Below, in pieces: positions 12,501-24,500 of a DNA stretch of 64,000 bases (position 1 is the first letter of the stretch; every line of letters begins with the position of its first letter). Location of the stretch: the NCBI GenBank assembly GCA_964017155.1, contig OZ024858.1:25852687-25916686 (forward strand). Direction: 5' to 3'. The notes under the pieces are model-generated. The model ran no database searches. It was not told the origin of the DNA and saw only the letters and a program-made list of their open reading frames with translations. The position numbers were made by a program, and so were the translations under genes. The stretch comes from Oasisia sp. SBJ-2009 (Eukaryota; Annelida; Polychaeta; Sabellida; Siboglinidae).

Positions 12501-15500
12501 AGTGTTCTCGATGCTCTGACAAAACTTTGAAGTGAGGACAGTGTTCTCGATATTCTGACAAAACTTTGAAGTGAGGACAGTGTTCTTGATGCTCTGACAA
12601 CACTTTGAGTTGAGGACATTGTTCTTGATGCTCTGACAGAACCTCATCAACCGGCAGTGGGTGGGCTTCCTGGGCAGTGACAAGAACGAGGTTCGCTCCG
12701 TGCTCAGCCAGCTGTTGCTGTCCAATCACCAACAGATGCCAGCCTTCATCCGCAACAAACTCGTCAAACTCATCGTCGACATTGGTCGACATGACTGGCC
12801 GCACTTCTACCCAGACTTCTTTGTCAACATCCTCCAGGTGTGTGACACAAGCTGACACAGGCACTGCAGGTGTCACTGTGTATGTTGAGAATGTACAGCC
12901 ATTTTCATTGGCTAACACAGAGACCTGAACTGTTGCGTAATGAAACGGGGGAGCTATTGTTTAATGGAATGCCTCAACACTGTTAACTTAACGATTACAA
13001 ATTATTTTGATTTAATGGTATCATATTTGATTTTGCTAGTACCTCTGTTGGTGTAGTGTAGTTGCTGTTAGAAACTGGATGGAGTGGATTTTAAACAATC
13101 CAAAAACATCAGACAGTCTCTGTGTGTATGTTACAGCGGGTTCAACAGCCTCAGACTGTCAATCTAATTGTATGTTACAGCTGGTTCAACAGCCTCGGAC
13201 TGTCAATCTTTGTGTATGTTACAGCTGGTTCAACAGCCTCAGACTGTCAATCTAATTGTATGTTACAGCTGGTTCAACAGCCTCAGACTGTCAATCTTTG
13301 TGTATGTTACAACTGGTTCAACAGCCTCAGACTGTCAATCTTTGTGTATGTTACAGCTGGTTCAACAGCCTCAGACTGTCAATCTTTGTGTATGTTACAG
13401 CTGTTTCAACAGCCTCAGACTGTCAATCTATGTGTATGTTACAGCTGGTTCAACAGCCTCAGACTGTCAATCTTTGTGTATGTTACAGCTGGTTCAACAG
13501 CCTCAGACTGTCAATCTTTGTGTATGTTACAGCTGGTTCAACAGCCTCAGACTGTCATTCTGGGCCTCATACTGCTGCAGACGACGTCTGAGGAGCTGGC
13601 GTGTCCTCGCGAGGACCTCAGTGTGGCCCGGAAACAGGAGCTGCACCGACTGCTCCTGGCCCAAGTTCCCACGACACTCCACATGCTCAATGGTGAGTGG
13701 CTGCCTGCTGACCCAGTCACGGGTACAGTGAGAGGGGGCCGTGGATGTCACAAGGGGAGGGTGACGTTTCTGTCAAGAAATACCTCTATGGAAGCAGAAT
13801 CAGGCATCAGTTTTGTGGGAAATTGGTGGGAGTTGACCGGATTACAACTCTGCTTATATTTAGGAGTAAGGGAGGCAGAAAATGTGTAAGTCCGCACATT
13901 TTTACACAAATCAAATAATAACTTAAACAATTAAGTCTGGTTAGTAGTTTATTTGTGTACTGCATATTTATCATTATAGCCGTATTTAATCACGAGTCGC
14001 GTTCATCTGCATTATAGTACATATGGCACTCCAATCTACAATTGTTTACCATTCATAATTGAAATGTAGCCAATAACCCATGGTGGGGTCTCCCATCGAA
14101 ATGTGCACTGTGGCTTCAAGTATTTTCAAAGTAACACATGCAAATTGCAAGTATGATCCATTATTACAAACAGAAAATGATACAAGATGTAAATATCATG
14201 CACATAGAATGTCATGAACAGCCACTTTAATCACTTGATCTGTCTTTTAAAAGTATGGAGTCATGCGAACTTCTTCCTTCCAAGGGACAAATATGGAGTC
14301 CAGAGATGAAACACAGAGTGTCCGACTAACTAGTGGAGTTGTAAGGTTACTGAGTTGTGTGCACCAGGTGTAGTGCAGTTGGAAGATTACAGAATTGTCT
14401 GCGCCAGGTATATTGGAGTTGTAAGGCGACTGAATTGTCTGCGCCAGGTGTAGTGTGGAGTAGTCAGGTGACTGAGTTGTGTGTGCCAGGTATAGTGAAG
14501 TTGTAAGGTGCATGAGTTGTATACACCAGGCATAATGGAGTTATAAGGTGACTGAGTTGTGTGTGCCAGGCATAGTTCAGTTGTACAATGACTGAATTGT
14601 ATGTGCCAGATATAGTGCAGTTGTAAGGTGACTGAGTTGTGTGGGCCAGGTATAGTGCAGTTGCAAGGTGACTTGAATTGTGTCCACCAGATATAGTTGA
14701 GTTTTAAGTTGACTGAGTTGTTTGCACAAGGTATAATGGAATAGTAAGGTAACTTAGTTGTATGTACCGGGCATAATGCAGTTGTAAGGTGACTGAGTTG
14801 TGTACACCAGGTATACTGCAGTTGAAAGGTGACTGAATTGTGTGCACCAGGTATACTGCAGTTGTAAGGTGACTGAATTGTGTGCACCAGGTATACTGCA
14901 GTTGAAAGGTGACTGAATTGTGTGCACCAGGTATACTGCAGTTGTAAGGTGACTGAGTTGTGTACACCAGGAATACTGGAGTTGTAAGGTGACTGAGTTG
15001 TGTGCACCAGGTATACTGGAGTCGATCCTGGAGAAACATCGATCGATGGTGACAGCGACGCCGCCGCCGTCACCGACACACGGCCAGACAGCCAGTGATG
15101 GCCACGTCACCGCGTCAGTGTCTGTCATCAGCTCATCCCCCATTCCACCTGGTGAGTGAAAGAAACATTCACAACATATAACATTACGTGCAGCTGAAAT
15201 CAGATGAGATAGTGGTGAACTACTGCAAATAAGAGGATAAAGCCGACAGTCACATCCGATTATTTGAGCTACTCTGACAGCTGTCAGGTGATTACATGTA
15301 AACCAAAGGTCGTCGAGTTTACATTTAGTGTTTATTTCATATATTTGTGCCCTATTCGTCTATGTTGCTGCATTTAGTTGTGAATCAGTTTTAAACATCT
15401 GAGATGTTTGCATGTTATTGTGGTAACTTGTTAAAACATAACATGCTTTGTAAACTCGATTGTGAAAAATCTGTCATCGAATCTGCAAAAGGAAAAATAC

Positions 15501-18500
15501 ACACGACCTAGAAAAAAACTGTCAGCTATCCAATGGTACCAAATGTTCGCGTGTCATTTACGTGCAATGGAAATGAATTTTTTACAATGGAGGAGGCATG
15601 TGCCGTTAATAATAATGACTTCTTTTGTGCCAATATCCTCGAAGATCAAACTCAGTGGTGCAACAAAACCAAGGGATTAAGCAAACTCGTAATCAAAAAC
15701 AATGCTTGAGTCGTCAATGGATGGATGAAGAAGCTAGGAGGCTAGACAGATTTTGTACTTATATTTTGTGACAAATCCGCTGTCTTGCCTATTCACAAGT
15801 TGTCGGTCGTTTCCTCCAGGCTCCATCCTCAGCAACATGTTCAAGTCGCCCCAACGACACGTCGAGACGGAGCAGCTCCCGCCGCTCGACACAAGCTCCC
15901 GCCTGGTGGCGCAACTGGCTCTCGGCTGCCTCTCGCACCTGTTCAGTTGGATCCCCCTCTCCCGCACCATCACCACGCCCCTGCTAAGCACTATCTTCCA
16001 CTTTGCCGCATTCGGCTGCGAGGTGTCGCCGGGGTCAACCGGCAGTGAGGGGTCGTCGTCCGCGGCAACGACCGCGAGTGTCGCTGGCAACCAGGCGCTG
16101 GGCGTGAGCGCCATGTGCTGTATCAACGAGCTGCTGGCGAAGAACTGCGTGCCCGAGGAGTTCGAGGACTACTTGCTACAGATGTTCCAACAGTGCTTCT
16201 ATCTGCTGCAGAGAATCACGCGCGACACAACGACAAATGTCTCCGGGAACAGACTCGCCGACATGAACGACAGGTCAGTGGCGGTCACTATAGTGGGCTG
16301 TCATGGTCTGTATATTGGAGTTATAAGGTGACTGAGTTGTGGGTGCCAGGCATAGTTCAGTTGTACAATGACTGAATTGTGTGTGCCAGATATAGTGCAG
16401 TTGTAAGGTGACTGAGTTGTTTGCACAAGGTATAATGGAATAGTAAAGTAACTTAGTTGTGTGTGCTGGGTATAATGCAGTTGTAAGGTGACTGAGTTGT
16501 ATGCACCAGGTATACTGGGGTCGATCAGAAACATCGATCGATGGTGACAGCATCTGACTGGATTGGTCAGTCACATTCACTGGGGATACACATGCTATAG
16601 AAGTTTTATTATTAGTGTTATTGCTATCACTGTGGTAGTTGGTAGGTCCAGAAGAAAATACTGTGGCGTCATTTGCGATTGTGATTATAGAATATATATA
16701 TCATCTATGATAACGTAAATAAAATGTGCCTGAACATTTAGCCACAGAAATTTATGTTATCTGTTTAGAAAACATAATTTTAATATATCTGATGACGGAT
16801 CTGATGGAAAAAGAAACTATTGATTTATTTGCCTAACAAGATTCTGGTTTTTACTCAAAGAACGAGACATGTCATAATAGTTGCAATGCCAATGCCCAGT
16901 CTCTACCTTGAGACAGGTATTTTGGGAGCACTGTCAATTGACTACGATTGACACAAAGAGTGCAAAGTGGTGGCAATATGATTGTGCTACTCAGTCAAGA
17001 GCGTCTGACCACAGCTTACAATCCTGTCTGTCATAGATACACTCACATAATTATGATAGTTTCTATAAAAATGCACTGTCACAGAAACAACCGATGCAAT
17101 GTCAAAATGTCATGTTTTGAAATTGTAGCACACATACTGAGAAACTAACACTGTTTAATTAATTATGTTATTAATAAAATATATTTTTGAACAGCTCTTG
17201 ATGTATAATTGCAGTATGCAAGGACACAACATTGGATGTTTTACGTTGGTCTGTGACGACGCTGACATGTACCAACTGTGTCTGTGCAACACGTCTTGTG
17301 TGTTGCAGCTACGTGGACAAGTTCACAGAGTTCCTGCAGTTGTTTGTCAGCATCCACCTGAGGCGCTTTGAGGCGCACACAGAGTTCCCGGTGCTGGATC
17401 TACTCGCGCTTCTCTTCAAGTACACCTTCAAGCAGCCCACGAACGAGGGCTTCTTCAGTTGTCTCGAGATCTGGGCCACCTTCATCGACTATCTCAACAC
17501 GAAACTGACGACACGGAGCAGCGACAGACAGGCAGTGCTGGCCAGGTGAGTCACACAGACAGACAGACAGTGCTGGCCAGGTGAGTCACACAGACAGACA
17601 GGCAGTGCTGGCCAGGTGAGTCAGACAGACAGACAGACAGACAGTGCTGGCCAGGTGAGTCACACAGACAGACAGACAGTGCTGGCCAGGTGAGTTACAC
17701 AGACAGACAGGCAGTGCTGGCCAGGTGAGTCAGACAGACAGACAGGCAGTGCTGGCCAGGTGAGTCAGACAGACAGACAGACAGTGCTGGCCAGGTGAGT
17801 CACACAGACAGACAGGCAGTGCTGGCCAGGTGAGTCAGACAGACAGACATACAGTGCTGGCCAGGTGAGTCAGACAGACAGACAGACAGTGCTGGCCAGG
17901 TGAGTCACACAGACAGACAGACAGACAGTGCTGGCCAGCTGAGTCAGACAGACAGACAGACAGTGTTGGCCAGGTGAGGCAGACAGACAGACAGTGCTGG
18001 CCAGGTGAGTCACACAGACAGACAGACAGACAGTGCTGGCCAGGTGAGGCAGACAGACAGACAGACAGTGCTGGCCAGCTGAGTCAGACACGCAGACACA
18101 CAGACAAAATAAACACCAACAGGGGACTGACAGACAGACAGGATAAACACATACAGGGGATTGACAGAATGACAATAAAACACAACAGATGTACAGTGCA
18201 CAGCCAGATGACAGACAGACAAGTAAATGACATACAACAGACAGACAGAAGGCAAAGAGCTAGACCAATGGACGGACGGATGGAGAACAAGACAGGCCTC
18301 CAGCCAGACAGACATGTACCAGTACTTCCTACACCCTGTTGCTGTGTTCTGTTGCCAGGTACCAGGAGGTGCTGCTGTCTCTGGCGCGGCAGATTCTACA
18401 GAACCTACAGTTCCGCTACAACCAGTCACACTTGGACGAGTTGGACGATGAAGTCTTGGACGACGATGTGAGTTCACTTGTTTCTTGCCTCTGTAGTAAT

Positions 18501-21500
18501 AATTACTCGTTCTCTATAGCACCGTGATAGAATGCTGCATTTTCAGTAAGCAACACCGAGGCTTAACCCATTAGACCCCAGCCGGTTAAATTGATTTGTG
18601 CTCCTGTTCCCCTAGCTGCAGCCACTGATTTCACCAATTCGGGGTGCTTGCACATTTTAAGTTGTATCTTCAAAAGTACTGATTTTCTGTAATTGCAAGT
18701 TGTGTTTATTTTGATATTCATATAATTATCTTTAAAATTATGTAATTATGGTGTATGTTGGTAAAAAATATATGTTGTTATATGTAGGTGACAAACATAG
18801 AACATTACAATTCTGGACAACAATACAGTAGAATATCATGTTTTATTCACATAAAATGTATTATATTGTTCTATTTACAGATGCTCTGCCTTGTTTAGAC
18901 ATAGTACTATATAAATCAGTTCATTTTATCTGGATATGGACAGGAAACACAGCTTTGCAAGACTTTTATCTTGGTTGTCATCATCCTATATGTGACGTCT
19001 GTGTCTTGCCAATGTGTATGTTGACATCGTGGATGACTGGTATTTTGACACCTGAAACAACGAAATGTCAACCATTAGAAAAATTAACAATGTTACCTAA
19101 TGATTTGTTATAATAAAACACCTAATTTTCATATATCACGACATAATCAACAGTTTCGGTGCTGAAAACCCGACTGGTGGTCACCCAACTTCGACAACGA
19201 AACATAAACACAGCTCCGATCATTGAATTCATCCATTTTATCGCTCATTCAGTTGTATTTCGAACGTAATGTAAACTTACCTTCAGTTCAATGTCAGAAA
19301 GAAGTGTCCAATCCAACGATATATAAGCACAAACTTAATCAGCAGTAAACAGCTACGATGTGCAAGGCGCCGCCATTTTTGAAGGTCCACAGATGATGAA
19401 CTTCAATCACGAAAAACTCGAAATTTTTCAATGCAAACCCACGTAAAAATTACCCAGGATTCATAGCTAAGATATCAAAGAATCAATGGGAATTAGTCTC
19501 TTAAGTATCCGCAAGATGAGGCTTTTTCACCACCGGACGCTTTCGGGCGCTCTGGGGAGGAGCGACCCGGACGCTTTCGGACGCGTGGGGTCTAATGGGT
19601 TAATCATATGGGTGTTGTTAAGTTTCCACTTGCTCAGTTCACACAGTTTCTTGTGCAGTTAGGGTTTGAATAAAAAGGTCTGCTAGGTTGTGAAGTGTAG
19701 TGTAATTTACTTGGTATGATTGTGTTCCATTACAATAAATACCATTTATTGTACCATTTATAAACTCATAACAGATGTATACTAACAATGTGTATTGATA
19801 ACTTAAATAAAATAATATTACAACAGTTTTAAAATAGATGTGAAAAGCATCATCTTGCATAATCATTTAAGTGTAGTACATTTGTCTGTCCCTTACTCTG
19901 TATCTATGTGTATTTTATGTTTCTAGTCAGAAACAGAATGGCAACATTTCCTTAGACAGTATCTTGAGACGGTCGCAAAAGTGGCAGATTTATTTCCTGA
20001 AGAAACATTCAGACTAGTCGTAAGTATTTGCAATATACATGATGCATATTTAATACTATGTACACATATTTTCAAGATTTTAGTGTTAATTTGTTTTACA
20101 TGTGACCATTTTAACTCGAAGACAAAGTTGACAAATGACAATAATTTTTGTATTTCATTGTACACTGTTGATAAATCAACTAATGGCCTTTGAGCTAATC
20201 ATGGTATTTATAATTGAAATAAAAATAAGTTACCAGTTGCGTCACAACTGCCAAATAAGGCTAAGTGCTGGCACCTAAACTGAAATCCTGTAAGTGTACT
20301 AAGACAGAATGGTGTCCAGCATGCCTACTCTATGTTACATAATGGCACTGGAGCACAGGTCATTCCAGTAGAACATAGACATCCACCATTAGTCTGTGTA
20401 TTGTAGGGGGAACCATTGGTCTGTGTATTGTAGGGGTAACCATTGGTCTGTATATTGTAAGGGGTACCATTGGTGTGTTTATTGTAAGGGGGAACCATTG
20501 GTCTGTGTATTGTAAGGGGAACCACTGGTATGTGTATTTTAGGGGGAACCATTGGTCTGTGTATTGTAAGGGGGAACCACTGGTATGTGTATTGTAGGGG
20601 GAACCATTGGTCTGTGGATTGTAAGGGGGAACCACTGGTATGTGTATTGTAGGGGGAACCATTGGTCTGTGTATTGTAAGGGGGAACCATTGGTCTGTGT
20701 ATTGTAAGGGGAACCACTGGTATGTGTATTGTAGGGGGAACCATTGGTCTGTGTATTGTAAGGGTGAACCACTGGTATGTGTATTGTATGGGGAGCCATT
20801 GGTCTGTGTATTGTAAGGGGGAACCACTGGTATGTGTATTGTAGGGGGGAATCACTGGTCTGTGTATTGTAGGGGGAACCATTGGTCTGTATGGTAAGGG
20901 GGAACCACTGGTATGTGTATTGTAGGGGGAACCATTGGTCTGTGTATTGTAAGGGGGAACCACAGGTATGTGTATTGTAGGGGGAACCATTAGCTGTGTA
21001 TTTTAGGGGAACCAGTTGTATGTTTATTTTAGGGGAACCACTGGTATGTGTATTGAAGGGGGAGCCATTGGTCTCAGTATTGTTCAGGGTGCCATTGGTA
21101 TGTGTATTGTAGGGGATCTGTTGCTCATGTATTGTAGGGACAACCATTGGTCTGTATTGTAGGGGTAACCATTGGTATGTATTGTAGGGGAACCATTAGT
21201 CTGTATTGTAGGGGGAACCATTGATCTGTATTGTAGGGGGAACCATTGGTCTGTATTGTAGGGGGAACCATTGATCTGTATTGTAGGGGGAACCATTGGT
21301 CTCTATTGTAGGGGGAACCATTGGTTTGTATTGTAGGGGAAACCATTGATCTGTATTGTAGGGGGAACCATTGATCTGTATTGTAGGGGGAACCATTGGT
21401 CTGTATTCTACGGGGAACCATTGGTCTGTTTTCTAGGGGGAACCATTCCAGGAGAATGTTGACATCTACCTTGGTCTGGAGCGCCACGTTGTAACGGGTG

Positions 21501-24500
21501 GTAAGGATACTGCGTGTAGCGGGCGCTGCCTCGCGGTGACGGCTGAGAATGAGTGTCGCCGCCTGCACTGCTCCCTACGCGACCTCTCGTCCCTCCTGCA
21601 GATGCTGGGGCGGCTGTCACACCACTTCATAGGCGAACACTTCATGAGGCAGTTCACAGAGGCTCGGGCTCTAATACACAGGTAGAGACGCCACCTGTCA
21701 TTTTGTGTCATTTTGTGTCATTTTGTGTCATTTTGTGTCATTTTGTGTCATTTTGTGTCATTTTGTGTCATTTTGTGTTGGTTATTAAGCTCAGCAAGAG
21801 TAGCACAACTGTAGTTATGTGTATTCATTTTTTTTATACAAAGGTACAGTTAAGTAGGAAAGACCTTGTGTAATGTATTGACATATCTGCTTTGTTAGAT
21901 TAATTAATACTGTGCCACATGCAACGGACGCAGTAAATGCAATAAATCATCAACAAATAACACCATTACACATCGGAAAGTATTTCATAAGAAGTGGGTT
22001 CAAGGATTGATTTATTCTTTTATGTTCTTATGCCTTGGAGAATTTAATTTCAGCAGGTTAACACAGATTTATTTGTTGTTCTGTCTTTATTGCTATATAT
22101 CACTACCAACGTTCAGAGAATTTTTGCAGTACTACCAGATAAAATTACGAAATTAAATGAATTAAATGTTAAAATATTTTTGTGTCGTTAAGTCGAGTAC
22201 ACAATTAAGAATTGGTTTTAAAGCCAATGATAGCAGATTTTTCTTTCATTGCTGATCAGGTTAATTGAGACAGTGTCGTATGGAAGTCGTGTGAAGTTGT
22301 ATGAAGTGAAGACGTCTGTGGACGGGGTACTGCAGAGTGACTTCATCGAAGTGTAAGTACGTGTATTGACTTCATCGAAGTGAAAGTAGGTGTGTTGGCT
22401 TCATCGAAGTGTAAGTACATGTATTGACTTCATCGAAGTGAAAGTAGGTGTGTTGGCTTCATCGAAGTGTAAGTACATGTATTGACTTCATCGAAGTGAA
22501 AGTAGGTGTGTTGGCTTCATCGAAGTGTAAGTACATGTATTGACTTCATCGAAGTGAAAGTAGGTGTGTTGACTTCATCGAAGTGTAAGTACATGTATTG
22601 ACTTCATCGAAGTGAAAGTAGGTGTGTTGGCTTCATCGAAGTGTAAGTACATGTATTGACTTCATCGAAGTGAAAGTAGGTGTGTTGACTTCATCGAAGT
22701 GTAAGTACATGTATTGACTTCATCGAAGTGAAAGTAGGTGTGTTGACTTCATCGAAGTGTAAGTACATGTATTGACTTCATCGAAGTGTAAGTACGTGTA
22801 TTGACTTCATCGAAGTGTAAGTACATGTATTGACTTCATCGAAGTGTAAGTACATGTATTGACTTCATCGAAGTGTAAGTATGTGTATTGACTTCATCAA
22901 AGTGTAAGTACGTGTATTGACTTCATCAAAACGTGAGTGTGTTGGCTTCATCGAAGTGTAAGTACGTTTATTGACTTAATCGAAGTGTAAGTATGTGTAT
23001 TGACTTATCAAAGTGTGTTGGCTTCATTGAAGTGTAAGTAGATATATTGACTTTATCGAAATGTAAGTATGTGTGTTGGCTTCATCAAAACGTAAGTAGG
23101 TGTGTTGGGCTTGGCAGATATTTATGTATAAATTGATTTTATGTTATAATAATGTAAGCATTCTATGTAAGAAAAATTATGGTGAAAGTGAATAGCAATG
23201 TTTTAATTTAAAACCTTTTTATATTCGGAAACATAGCATTTTATAAAAAGTTATTACATTAATGTCTGACTGACTGAAAACATACAATACACAAAGCTAA
23301 TTCTCAGATACACAGTGAAAGCTTATCCGGTGTGAATGAGTCCTTGTGTCATGTCCGAATCCATCCTGTTTTATTGTTGTTAGCTTGTGGAAAGATGCGG
23401 TCCTTACAGTGGACACGAAAATAACAGTAGGGTATGCAAAACAAATAAGTAACCACATGTTCAGTAATGAAACGTGAATAAAAGAAAGGCTCGATTGGGT
23501 TATTGTGTAGATGTCTGTTTGCAGACACGCCCAAGCCTTCGCTGCAGTCAAGGCGTACTCGGCGTGGTTGGCACAGTTCTACGTGGAGTCGAAGGTTGAC
23601 GAAATGCAGAGGCTTAAATGCACGGAAATGATCAATACCGTGGTGGACACGGTATTGCCGATGTTTACCAAAGAGGTCAGTGGTCCACTCTTGATGACAG
23701 GCTTGTGTTCATGTCCACTGTGTATGTGAGTCATTAGTCATTGGTCATAAACCTAAATTTGTAGAGTAAAAAATGTAGGATATGTTAGTGGGCAGTGATA
23801 TTGTCTGCAGTCCACCTACTATCAGTGTGTTAGTGTTGTATGTTGTTGGGCCAGTCTGTGGCCGAGTGAGTGGCCCAGTCTGTGGCCCACCTCCTGCTGT
23901 CAGTGTGTTAATGATGTGTGTTGTTGGGCCAGCCTGTGGCCGAGCGAGTGGCCCAGTCTGTGGCCCACCTTCTGCTGTCAGTGTGTTAATGATGTGTGTT
24001 GTTGGGCCAGCCTGTGGCCGAGCGAGTGGCCCAGTCAGCGGCCCACCTGCTGCTGTCAGTGTTCACGACGGTGAAGCCTCCATTCCTGCTGCACCTGCCA
24101 CAAGTACAGACCTTCTATAACGCTGTCAGTCATGGCCTCCTTGCACAGCACTCAAAGGAGGTGAGTCTATATCTTGTTCTTGTTATATGTTTTAACTCAA
24201 CACAGCAAAATTAATGGATAATTTAAATGGGCTTTTATTTTTTATTATATGTTTTATTATATTTTTATTTTATTATAATTATATATTTATAATTTTTTAC
24301 TATATTTTTTATTATATTTATAGTATTTTTATTATCTTTTTATTATATATTTTTATTATATTTTTATTATATTTTTTATTATATTTTTTTATTGTGTTAT
24401 TTATTACATTTGTTTATGAATTTTTATTATATTATTGTATTTTGATTTGTTGCACATCTGTGGCATGTTTGATATGACTGTCTCAGTCAACAAGACACAT

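Noticed and set aside
11559..12918. Long minus-strand open frames (388, 335 and 427 aa)
   Set aside because: They are translations of the 39-bp minisatellite in three frames; the period is a multiple of three without stops. No protein family character.
14247..15143. Minus-strand frames with repeated YTWCTQLSHLT
   Set aside because: Antisense reading of the 40-bp exon 6 array.
20325..21568. Minus-strand Pro/Thr/Asn-rich frames, collagen- or mucin-like
   Set aside because: Antisense reading of the exon 11 acceptor array.
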